Source of the DNA: Paenibacillus sp. 1781tsa1
GTDB lineage: Bacteria; Bacillota; Bacilli; Paenibacillales; Paenibacillaceae
NCBI RefSeq assembly: GCF_024159265.1
Contig: NZ_JAMYWY010000001.1
Span: forward strand, 6,014,001 to 6,078,000
Reading direction: 5' to 3'
Length of the DNA stretch: 64,000 nucleotides
The notes beneath the pieces were generated by a model. It was given only the letters and a program-made list of their open reading frames with translations, did no database searches and had not been told where the DNA came from. A program made the translations under genes and the position numbers. Positions 1 to 7,435 of the stretch are shown here, in pieces (the first letter of the stretch is position 1; the number at the start of each line of letters is the position of its first letter).

Positions 1-979
1 ATGTGGCCTCGTCTTTGCCCGAAGATTTAAGTGCATTCTCCGCTTCTTGATAATTCCACTCTTGGTCAATCAGACCGAGTACACGGCCACTGGCAATTTT
101 GGACTTATATTGATCATCCTTTTGAACAAATGTATCTTTGTCCAGCAGACCTTCATTATACATTTTGTTCAACCAGCGGAAGTATTCTTTTTCCTCTGGA
201 CGCTTATAGTGAAGCATCGCTTCATACGTCTCGGGGTTGATGTAATATTCACCATCATCCGGTGCACCCGTTGCTTGGAATGCAGGGTTCGTTACCGTGA
301 TCATGATCTTCCAGTCATCTGCATTCAATGTCAATGGAATGGTTGGCTGACCATCGATGGTTGGATGTTTTTCATAGTAGGCTTTCAGGACGTTCTCGTA
401 ATCCTCAAGTGTTTTCACTTCAGGGTATCCGAGCTCTTTCAGTACTCTTTGTTGAATTTCAAATCCACCTGTTGCATCAAACGCAACATTATCTACACCC
501 ATGTTCGTTGGGATTGTATATATCGCCTGATCTTCCGTACTGTATTTCAGACGGTTCATCTGGTCACCGTAGATTTTTTTCAAGTTTGGAGCATGCTCTT
601 CAATCAGATCCGTTAGATCCAGCATCGCACCTGCATCTACAAGCTTAGACAAGTTACCTTTTGGGAAAATGACGTCAGGGAAATCACCGCTGGCAGCCAT
701 AAGTGCAACCTTCTGATCGCCACCGTTGTTCACATCATACTCAGCTTCAATCGTAACGCCTGTTTGCTTGGTAATCTCTTTACCAACTGCATCTTGCATC
801 TTGTTCCAGGTCGGACTTGCATCCGCCCCAAAAAACGTCACTGTAATTGGTTCGGTTCCACTGGATTCCGTAGTCTCTTTTGTACCCGAATTCCCACAGC
901 CAGCTGTGACCAACATTGCACTTGCGAGCATCAACATTGCAAACGTCTTGGGTGTATTGCCTTTCATTTTGCCTCTCAT
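1..979 (-). CDS. extracellular sugar-binding lipoprotein, copy 1 of 3 (C-terminus cut by window edge)
   Basis: The reading frame stays open to base 1, so about 326 N-terminal codons are visible and the C-terminus lies outside the window. The predicted protein starts with a lipoprotein signal (lipobox LVTAGC, Cys about residue 28) and continues as a family-1 solute-binding protein of the LipO/YtcQ type. It is very close to copy 2 (1303-3006) at both protein and DNA level, so this is a recent duplication. It would capture an oligosaccharide outside the cell and deliver it to the permease pair at 5257-7158. The start is taken at 979 because AGGGGG lies 9 bases upstream; a second in-frame ATG at 967 has poorer spacing. 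A large terminator separates it from copy 2 and a cre-like site lies upstream, so it probably forms its own transcript. The exact sugar is unknown. Confidence 0.9.
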   Translation of the reverse strand, partial: MRGKMKGNTPKTFAMLMLASAMLVTAGCGNSGTKETTESSGTEPITVTFFGADASPTWNKMQDAVGKEITKQTGVTIEAEYDVNNGGDQKVALMAASGDFPDVIFPKGNLSKLVDAGAMLDLTDLIEEHAPNLKKIYGDQMNRLKYSTEDQAIYTIPTNMGVDNVAFDATGGFEIQQRVLKELGYPEVKTLEDYENVLKAYYEKHPTIDGQPTIPLTLNADDWKIMITVTNPAFQATGAPDDGEYYINPETYEAMLHYKRPEEKEYFRWLNKMYNEGLLDKDTFVQKDDQYKSKIASGRVLGLIDQEWNYQEAENALKSSGKDEAT

Positions 980-1146
980 TGTCTAGTTCCCCCTATTATT
1001 TATGAAGGTTTTATCTGTATAACAGGCTTTATGCCTGAGGATACCACTTTTTTTGAATGCGCTTACGACATGTGCTGTAAAAGCCAGATTGTTGAAGGCA
1101 ATAGTCAGTAGCACATATTTTACTACATCATTCTTCTAACACACAT

Positions 1147-1157
1147 AAAACGTTTTC
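1147..1157. promoter_or_regulatory. cre-like operator upstream of binding-protein copy 1
   Basis: The core GAAAACGTTTT (read on the minus strand) is the same 11-mer seen upstream of the other transcription units in this sugar locus (about 3293, 3307, 7365, 10472). It resembles a CcpA cre site or another LacI-family operator because it is symmetric around CG. Function is inferred. Confidence 0.55.
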
Positions 1158-1232
1158 GAAACATACTATAAAACGCTTACTGAAAGTGCTTACATGATAG
1201 ATTATAGGCTATCCATTCGCTTACGTCAACAA

Positions 1233-1263
1233 TAAAAAAAGCCCTTTCTCAAGGGCTTTTTTC
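1233..1263. terminator. intrinsic terminator after binding-protein copy 2
   Basis: Stem GCCCTT/AAGGGC with a four-base loop is flanked by an A-run on one side and a T-run on the other, so it can stop transcription from either direction. It lies just past the stop codon of the minus-strand gene ending at 1303. The rest of the 980-1302 gap holds the promoter region of copy 1. Confidence 0.85.
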
Positions 1264-1302
1264 GCTATGAAAATCCTTAACTTTAATGCTTGGTTTTCAA
1301 AA

Positions 1303-3006
1303 TCATTTCACATCTTTTCCAGTCCAGAGAGCTACACGTTCCTTGATCCAAACTGTGTATTGTTTCTCCATCTCTACTGCACCCGCTTTGTCGAGTTCAG
1401 CCAGAAGACCATCATATACGCTGTCGAAGTTCTCTGGTTTGGCAAGGATAGCCTCTGGAATACGTTTACGTACGATATCTTGTGTTTTCTGGAACGTTAC
1501 GTTGTAATCCGTGTCAGAAGGTACAGGCATGTTGTATGCTGCGCCCCAATCTTTCAATTTCAGATCATCTTCGGAAGGGTAGAAATCTTTCCAAGTTGTA
1601 ATTCCATAAGCTTTTAATGTCTCTTTCTCTGCTGCAGTGTATCCAGCCTGAATCTGCTCAGGGAAGTTTGTTGTATAATAGTTATCCGTAGCATCTTTCA
1701 CTCCATCACCGTATCTTGCACTGAAGATATTGTACATACCCACGCCAGATTCTTTCGTGAAGGCAGAGTTATCATTGGTTTTGCGATCTTGTACTTCTGC
1801 CGGAATAACGCGTTTGCCATTCTCTACTTGGTAGTGCTGGCCTTCAACACCCCAGTTTCTCAGGACTTGACCTTCATCAGATGCAAGCCAATCCATGAAT
1901 TTGATAATGCGCACCGGATCTTTGGCCGAAGTTGTAATCCCAATGCCGTATCCATCAAAACCTGTCGGCTGGAATGTGTGGTCCACAATGTCCTTGTTCA
2001 GGGATACGGAGAAGTGAGCATACGTTTTATCGCCACCGTTAGACGATTTCAAAGCATTCTCCGCCTCACCATAGTTCCACTCCTGGTCGATCAGACCAAG
2101 TACACGGCCACTGGCAATTTTGGATTTATATTGGTCATCCTTTTGAACAAATGTGTCTTTGTCTAGCAGACCTTCATTGTACATTTTGTTCAACCAACGG
2201 AAATATTCCTTTTCCTCAGGACGTTTGTAGTGCAGAACGGCTTCATAGGTCTCAGGATTGATATAATACTCACCATCATCCGGTCCACCCGTAGCTTGGA
2301 ATGCAGGGTTCGTTACCGTGATCATGATCTTCCAGTCATCTGCATTCAATGTCAGCGGAATAGTCGGTTGACCATCAATCGTTGGATGTTTTTCGTAATA
2401 CGTTCTCAGTACGTTTTCGTAATCCTCTAGTGTTTTTACTTCAGGGTAGCCGAGCTCTTTTAATACTCTTTGTTGAATTTCGAATCCGCCTGTAGCGTCA
2501 AATGCAACGTTATCTACACCCATATTGGTCGGGATCGTATAGATCGCTTGATCTTCCAAGCTATATTTCAGACGGTTCATCTGATCACCATAGATTTTTT
2601 TCAAATTGGGAGCATGCTCCTCAATCAGATCGGTCAGGTCCAGCATCGCGCCTGCATCCACAAGCTTCGACAAGTTGCCTTTAGGATAGATAATATCAGG
2701 GTAATCACCACTGGCAGCCATCAAAGGAATCTTTTGGTCGCCACCATTATTCACATCATACTCAGCTTCAATTGTAACTCCCGTTGCCTTGGTAATCTCT
2801 TGACCGACAGCATCCTTCATGTTATTCCAGTTCGGACTTGCGTCTGCACCAAAGAATGTAAAGGTTACTGGACTGGTTGTGTCTCCGGAATCAACCGGCT
2901 TTTCTGAAGCGTTACTTCCTCCTCCATTGCTGCTGCATCCTGCTGTAATTGCAAGAGCACTGGCTAACAGAAGCATTGCGAATGTTTTTGGTGTTTTGCC
3001 CTTCAT
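1303..3006 (-). CDS. extracellular sugar-binding lipoprotein, copy 2 of 3
   Basis: A 567-residue solute-binding protein of the LipO/YtcQ group. The signal peptide ends in lipobox ITAGC (Cys24), followed by a serine-rich linker and then the two-lobed binding domain. It binds a sugar at the outer face of the membrane for ABC import. It is close to copies 1 and 3; the segment from about residue 85 to 290 is almost invariant among all three, while the N-terminal linker and parts of the C-lobe differ. It has its own upstream region with two cre-like cores, and terminators on both sides, so it is probably transcribed alone and must borrow the permeases at 5257-7158. No ATPase is encoded nearby; such importers normally share a housekeeping MsmX-type ATPase. 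Substrate not determinable. Confidence 0.93.
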   Translation of the reverse strand: MKGKTPKTFAMLLLASALAITAGCSSNGGGSNASEKPVDSGDTTSPVTFTFFGADASPNWNNMKDAVGQEITKATGVTIEAEYDVNNGGDQKIPLMAASGDYPDIIYPKGNLSKLVDAGAMLDLTDLIEEHAPNLKKIYGDQMNRLKYSLEDQAIYTIPTNMGVDNVAFDATGGFEIQQRVLKELGYPEVKTLEDYENVLRTYYEKHPTIDGQPTIPLTLNADDWKIMITVTNPAFQATGGPDDGEYYINPETYEAVLHYKRPEEKEYFRWLNKMYNEGLLDKDTFVQKDDQYKSKIASGRVLGLIDQEWNYGEAENALKSSNGGDKTYAHFSVSLNKDIVDHTFQPTGFDGYGIGITTSAKDPVRIIKFMDWLASDEGQVLRNWGVEGQHYQVENGKRVIPAEVQDRKTNDNSAFTKESGVGMYNIFSARYGDGVKDATDNYYTTNFPEQIQAGYTAAEKETLKAYGITTWKDFYPSEDDLKLKDWGAAYNMPVPSDTDYNVTFQKTQDIVRKRIPEAILAKPENFDSVYDGLLAELDKAGAVEMEKQYTVWIKERVALWTGKDVK

Positions 3007-3291
3007 GTGTAATCCCCCTTATGGATATAATGAAGCTGTATATTTGTATAACAGGCTGACCTGCGCATACCGTGACCAGATGAAACGAATGTAATTTTCT
3101 TGTTTTTATAACATTTGAAGCGTTTTCTTAAAAATGAGAAACTGCCCTGCACTACTTTATTTCCTTCCCATTCCGGAATTTCCACCCTACAATCAGTCTG
3201 CATATCACATGATGTACAAGCAAATGTAAGTGCTTTCATATTTGAATAATAATCGCTCTTAAAGTCCTTGTCAATAGTGAATTCATAAAAT

Positions 3292-3318
3292 TGAAAACGT
3301 TTTTTAGAAAACGTTTTA
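3292..3318. promoter_or_regulatory. two adjacent cre-like operators upstream of binding-protein copy 2
   Basis: Two copies of GAAAACGTTTT start at 3293 and 3307, 14 bases apart, in the 3007-3380 intergenic region. The first, TGAAAACGTTTTTT, is close to the cre consensus. They lie far upstream (about 290 bp) of the copy 2 start and close to the end of copy 3, so they may alternatively act on readthrough. The remainder of this gap shows no further clear element except a weaker TTGAAGCGTTTTC at about 3115. Confidence 0.5.
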
Positions 3319-3321
3319 GAT

Positions 3322-3351
3322 AAAAAAAGAACCCATATAATACAGGTTCTT
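3322..3351. terminator. intrinsic terminator after binding-protein copy 3
   Basis: Stem AAGAACC/GGTTCTT with A-run and T-run flanks lies downstream of the minus-strand gene ending at 3381. It closes the permease-binding protein operon. Confidence 0.8.
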
Positions 3352-3380
3352 TCTCTTTTTAAATCTGTCTTGTTACTTGT

Positions 3381-5069
3381 TTATTTAGCCTCTTCACCGC
3401 TCCACAACTGGACACGGTTTTGAACGAGTTCTGTATATTGTTTTTCCATATCCTCTGCTCCTGCTTGATTCACTTCTGTAATCATGCCGTCATAGATGGC
3501 ATCGAACTGTTCAGGAGTACTCAAAATGGCTTCCGGTATACGTTTCCGGATGATATCCTGTGTTTTTTTGAAGATAACGTTGTAGTTGGAGTCACCTGGT
3601 GTTGGCAGATTGTATGCTGCTCCCCATGGTTTGATTGGGAACTCGTCTTCACTCGGGAACAGATCTTTCCACGTCGTAGCACCGTATGCTTTGAGTGTTT
3701 CTTTCTCTGCATCGGAATATGCCGCCACGATCTGTTCAGGGAAATTCGTAGTGTAATAGTTATCCGTTGAATCTTTCACGCCGTCTCCATAGTGACCGGA
3801 CAGATTTGTGTACAGTCCAATACCCGTTTCTTTTTGGAATACGGCTGCATTATTGGTTTTCTGATCCAGAATGTCGGCAGGAATGACACGTTTGCCGTCC
3901 TTCACTTCGTACTGTTTGCCCTCAATTCCCCAATTCATCAGCACTTGCCCTTCTTCAGAAGCCAGGTAATCGAAGAATTTGATCGTACGAACCGGGTCAG
4001 GATTCGATGTTGTAATCCCTACACCCCAACCGGATACAAAACCAGGGTCTTGGTAGGCATGATCCTTGATATCCTCGGACAGGGTTACCGGGAAGTGTGA
4101 ATACGTTGCTTCAGTCTTGCCCGCAGATTTCAGTGCATTTTCTGCATCGGAATAACCCCAATCCTGGTCAATGACACCCAGAACACGTCCACTAGCAATT
4201 TTGGATTTGTATTGGTCTGTTTTTTGGATGAAGCTGTCCTGATCCAGCAATCCAGTGTTATACATATGGTTCAACCAGCGAAAGTACTCTTTTTCCTCTG
4301 GACGTTTGTAATGCAGACTTGCTTCATACGTCTCTGGATCGATGTAATATTCACCATCATCCGGTGCACCTGTTGCCTGGAAGGCCGGGTTCGTTACGGT
4401 AATCATGATTCTCCAATCATCCGCATCCAGTGTTAACGGGATGGTTGGCTGACCATCAATCGTAGGGTGTTTCTCTTTGTAAGCCTTCAATACATTCTCG
4501 TAATCCTGGAGTGTACGCACTTCCGGGTATCCGAGTTCTTTCAGTACACGGTGCTGAATTCCAAATCCACCACCTGCATCAAAGTACTTCTGGTCTACCG
4601 CATAATACGTCGGCAGCACATAAATAGCCTGATCCTCATTACTGTATTTCAACCGGTCCATGTAATTACCATACAGCTTCTTCAGATTGGGAGCATATTG
4701 GTCGATCAGATCTGTCAGATCGAGCATTGCTCCGGCATCCACCAGTTTGCTAAGTTCTCCTTTGGGTGACACGATATCCGGATAGTCTCCGCTCGCTGCC
4801 ATTAAGGATATTTTATCTTGACCACCACTAACGGCAAATTCACCGTTAAGGGTTATCCCTGTTTTTTCTGTAAGGACTTTACCCACTTCATCTTTCATGC
4901 CATTCCAGTTCGGACTGGGGTCAACGCTAAAGAAATCAAAAGTAAGTGGAGTTGTCTCTGCGCTTGTATCCTTGAACGACGTATCACCGCCGCTTCCTCC
5001 ACCGCAACCTGCGAGTAAAGACATTGCAAGCACTGGTGCCAGTGCAATCTTCATTTTGGAACTTGCCAT
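3381..5069 (-). CDS. extracellular sugar-binding lipoprotein, copy 3 of 3
   Basis: A 562-residue family-1 solute-binding lipoprotein; lipobox SLLAGC with Cys22. It shares long near-identical blocks with copies 1 and 2 (for example the DGEYYI and HYKRPEEKEYFRWLN segments) but is the most divergent of the three. It follows the two permease genes on the same strand with a 187-bp gap that contains a perfect hairpin but no T-run, so it is probably the binding protein of the core permease-binding protein operon, with copies 1 and 2 as later duplicates. The role is capture of an oligosaccharide for the LplBC/YtcP-YteP-type permeases. The ligand is unknown. Confidence 0.93.
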   Translation of the reverse strand: MASSKMKIALAPVLAMSLLAGCGGGSGGDTSFKDTSAETTPLTFDFFSVDPSPNWNGMKDEVGKVLTEKTGITLNGEFAVSGGQDKISLMAASGDYPDIVSPKGELSKLVDAGAMLDLTDLIDQYAPNLKKLYGNYMDRLKYSNEDQAIYVLPTYYAVDQKYFDAGGGFGIQHRVLKELGYPEVRTLQDYENVLKAYKEKHPTIDGQPTIPLTLDADDWRIMITVTNPAFQATGAPDDGEYYIDPETYEASLHYKRPEEKEYFRWLNHMYNTGLLDQDSFIQKTDQYKSKIASGRVLGVIDQDWGYSDAENALKSAGKTEATYSHFPVTLSEDIKDHAYQDPGFVSGWGVGITTSNPDPVRTIKFFDYLASEEGQVLMNWGIEGKQYEVKDGKRVIPADILDQKTNNAAVFQKETGIGLYTNLSGHYGDGVKDSTDNYYTTNFPEQIVAAYSDAEKETLKAYGATTWKDLFPSEDEFPIKPWGAAYNLPTPGDSNYNVIFKKTQDIIRKRIPEAILSTPEQFDAIYDGMITEVNQAGAEDMEKQYTELVQNRVQLWSGEEAK

Positions 5070-5165
5070 AATGGTAATCCTCCCTGTTTCATATGTCTGT
5101 CTTATCCGGGACTTTTTTGTCCCTGTCTATAGCTTCATGAATACCACACCGCAGCCCTATACGGT

Positions 5166-5192
5166 GAAGCGCAGACCAAATGGCTGCGCTTC
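5166..5192. other. perfect 9-bp hairpin between permease and binding-protein genes
   Basis: GAAGCGCAG and CTGCGCTTC form a perfect 9-bp stem with a nine-base loop in the transcript between the second permease gene and binding-protein copy 3. No T-run follows on the minus strand, so it is more likely a processing or mRNA-stability structure than a terminator. Such structures often allow a binding protein to be made in excess over its permeases. Inference only. Confidence 0.55.
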
Positions 5193-5256
5193 GGGTATCC
5201 TGATGCTTCATTTGTAGATGTACGGCCGCTCTATGTGGCAGCCTGTACAAGCAAGC

Positions 5257-6159
5257 TTATGCTTTTACTGCGCCCAATGTCATACCGCCAACAAAGTACT
5301 TCTGTAGGAACGGATATACAATCAGGATTGGAACCGTTACAACGATCGTAATCGCCATTTTGATCGATTCCGGTGAAATCTGTGTCATTTGCTGTGCCAT
5401 ATCATTGGCATTCCGTCCAGCACCTGAGCCTTGTTGTGTACTTTGTAGTACTTTCATCAACTCATATTGGAGTGTGGTCAGATGTGCCTTTGAACCATTG
5501 TACAGGTACGTATCGAACCATGCATTCCATTGACCTACAGCCAGGAACAACGCGATGGTTGCGAGAACCGGTTTACACAGTGGCAGGATGATTCTGTAAT
5601 AGATCGTAAAGTCATTCGCTCCGTCCAGCTTCGCGGATTCCTGCAATGCATACGGCAGACCATCAATGAATGAACGGATAATGAAGACGTTAAATGCACT
5701 GATCATGCCTGGCAATACATATACCCAGAATGTACCGATCAGGTTCAGGTCACGCATCAGGATGTATACCGGAATCAAACCTCCGGAGAAATACATCGTG
5801 AGCGCAAGCGTTGTGGAAACAAATTTACGAAGTCCAAAGTCAGGTCTGCTCAGTGTAAAGGCGATCATAGAAGAACTGATCAATCCGAGCACAGTACCTA
5901 CAATTGTACGCAGAATGGAGATCTGCAAACCTTGTAGCAATCCATCATATTGGAAGATCGTTTTGTAGTTCTGTAATGTGAATTCGCGAGGCCACAAGTA
6001 AATCCCGCCACGTACTGTATCCGTTGAGTTATTAAGTGAGATGGCTAGTACGTTAAGGAATGGATATAGTGTTACGATCAGCACCATGGTCATCGCGAGG
6101 ATGTTGAATATATCGAACAGTTTATCGCCTCGACTAGCATTGAATGCTTTGTTCGCCAT
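5257..6159 (-). CDS. sugar ABC transporter permease (LplC/YtcP type)
   Basis: A 300-residue inner-membrane permease with about six transmembrane helices and the binding-protein-dependent transport (EAA) loop ESAKLDGANDFTIYYRIILP near residues 180-200, which contacts the ATPase. It starts 15 bases after the stop of the partner permease at 6175-7158 and both are on one transcript. Together with a shared ATPase encoded elsewhere they form the channel for the sugar delivered by the adjacent binding lipoproteins. Family assignment is firm; in Bacillus subtilis the related YtcP/YteP/YtcQ set imports pectin (rhamnogalacturonan) fragments, but the substrate here is only a guess. Confidence 0.93.
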   Translation of the reverse strand: MANKAFNASRGDKLFDIFNILAMTMVLIVTLYPFLNVLAISLNNSTDTVRGGIYLWPREFTLQNYKTIFQYDGLLQGLQISILRTIVGTVLGLISSSMIAFTLSRPDFGLRKFVSTTLALTMYFSGGLIPVYILMRDLNLIGTFWVYVLPGMISAFNVFIIRSFIDGLPYALQESAKLDGANDFTIYYRIILPLCKPVLATIALFLAVGQWNAWFDTYLYNGSKAHLTTLQYELMKVLQSTQQGSGAGRNANDMAQQMTQISPESIKMAITIVVTVPILIVYPFLQKYFVGGMTLGAVKA

Positions 6160-6174
6160 AATGTCGTCCCCTCC

Positions 6175-7158
6175 CTACATGATGCTTTCTTTGGTGAATT
6201 TTTTGAACAAGCCGTTCGCAGTAAACAGAAGGATGATACTGACAACGGAGTTGAATATACCTATGGCTGTACCATATGAGAATCGTCCCATATTCAAACC
6301 ATAATTGAGCGCGTATAGATCAAGTACTTCCGAGTAGTCTGTGACCAGACTGTTGCCAAGCAAGAACTGCTTCTCGAAACCGATACTGATAAGATGTCCA
6401 ATTGACATGATGAAAAGTACGGAAATCGTGGTCCGTATGCCAGGCAACGTGATGTGCCACATTTGTCTCCAGCGGTTGGCTCCATCTACACGGGAAGCTT
6501 CATACAACTCTTGGTCAATACCGGTAATCGCTGCAAGATAGATGATGGCATTCCAACCGGTTTCTTTCCACATATCTGAAGCGGTTACAATGTACCAGAA
6601 CAAGTTCCCCTTGGCCATGAATTGGATCGGCTGGTCAATAATGTTCAGGCCTACCAGGATATCATTGATAATCCCTCCATCGGTGGAGAGCATCTTGGTG
6701 ATAATCCCTGCTACAACGACCCAGGATACAAAGTGAGGCAGATAGGATACGGTTTGCACAGCACGTTTGAAGAACATGCCTCTCATTTCATTCAGGAGAA
6801 TAGCGAAGAATATCGGTACGATAAAACCGACAACCAGTCCCATCAAGCTCATTGCAAGCGTATTCCGAAGTACCAGATAGAAACGATCATCACTGAACAG
6901 CTCTACAAAGTGTTTAAAACCAACCCACTCTTGATCACCAAACGATCTGGCAGGTTTATAATTTTGGAAAGCCATCGTCCATCCCCATAGTGGCAGATAG
7001 TTAAATACGAAAACCCAAGCTACGAATGGCAATGACATGAGATAGAGATATTTCTGCTGTTTCATTCTGTCCCAAATTCCGTTCCGCCGATTCTTTAAAG
7101 GCGGTTTGGGGTCACTGCTTCTGTTCGCGGAAGCGGATTTTTTTGTTAGCGTTTCCAT
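6175..7158 (-). CDS. sugar ABC transporter permease (LplB/YteP type)
   Basis: A 327-residue permease with a basic, soluble N-terminal tail of about 40 residues and then six predicted helices. The EAA loop reads YEASRVDGANRWRQMWHITLP. It is the first gene of the permease-permease-binding protein operon; the upstream gap (7159-7435) is AT-rich and holds a cre-like site. Partner of the permease at 5257-6159. The start at 7158 is preceded by a GGAGGGGGA-type ribosome site. Confidence 0.93.
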   Translation of the reverse strand: METLTKKSASANRSSDPKPPLKNRRNGIWDRMKQQKYLYLMSLPFVAWVFVFNYLPLWGWTMAFQNYKPARSFGDQEWVGFKHFVELFSDDRFYLVLRNTLAMSLMGLVVGFIVPIFFAILLNEMRGMFFKRAVQTVSYLPHFVSWVVVAGIITKMLSTDGGIINDILVGLNIIDQPIQFMAKGNLFWYIVTASDMWKETGWNAIIYLAAITGIDQELYEASRVDGANRWRQMWHITLPGIRTTISVLFIMSIGHLISIGFEKQFLLGNSLVTDYSEVLDLYALNYGLNMGRFSYGTAIGIFNSVVSIILLFTANGLFKKFTKESIM

Positions 7159-7363
7159 CTCCGTTCCCCCTCCTCTGTTTTATAAAATAATCATACTCGA
7201 TAGAGCGTTTTCAAAATACCATCTGGATTTTAGAGAAAATCATATAAAAATTAGATATAGACATATATAATCAGACATTATTTCGTTAAAATCAGTGATA
7301 AATTCTACTTTTAAATGCACTAAAAGCAATATAAAGGTAAAATTAAGTTTTATATGTAATGTT

Positions 7364-7376
7364 CGAAAACGTTTTA
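7364..7376. promoter_or_regulatory. cre-like operator upstream of the permease operon
   Basis: CGAAAACGTTTTA, identical over 13 bases to the site at 10471. It lies about 205 bp upstream of the first permease gene and just after the end of the GH2 gene. Probably a CcpA or LacI-family site. Confidence 0.55.
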
Positions 7377-7408
7377 TAGTAATCGTTTACTTCAAATTAA
7401 GGACATAC

Positions 7409-7430
7409 AAAAGGGACCCTTGAAGGTCCC
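7409..7430 (-). terminator. weak intrinsic terminator after the GH2 gene
   Basis: Stem GGGACC/GGTCCC followed on the minus strand by a short CTTTTG run, directly past the stop of the GH2 gene at 7436. The T-run is short, so some readthrough into the permease operon is possible. Confidence 0.6.
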
Positions 7431-7435
7431 CTTGT

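Noticed and set aside
47..616. Long plus-strand frames opposite the binding-protein genes (also at 2470-2907 and 3420-5018)
   Set aside because: They are antisense to clearly coding lipoprotein genes, and similar frames recur opposite each paralogue, as expected of shadows.
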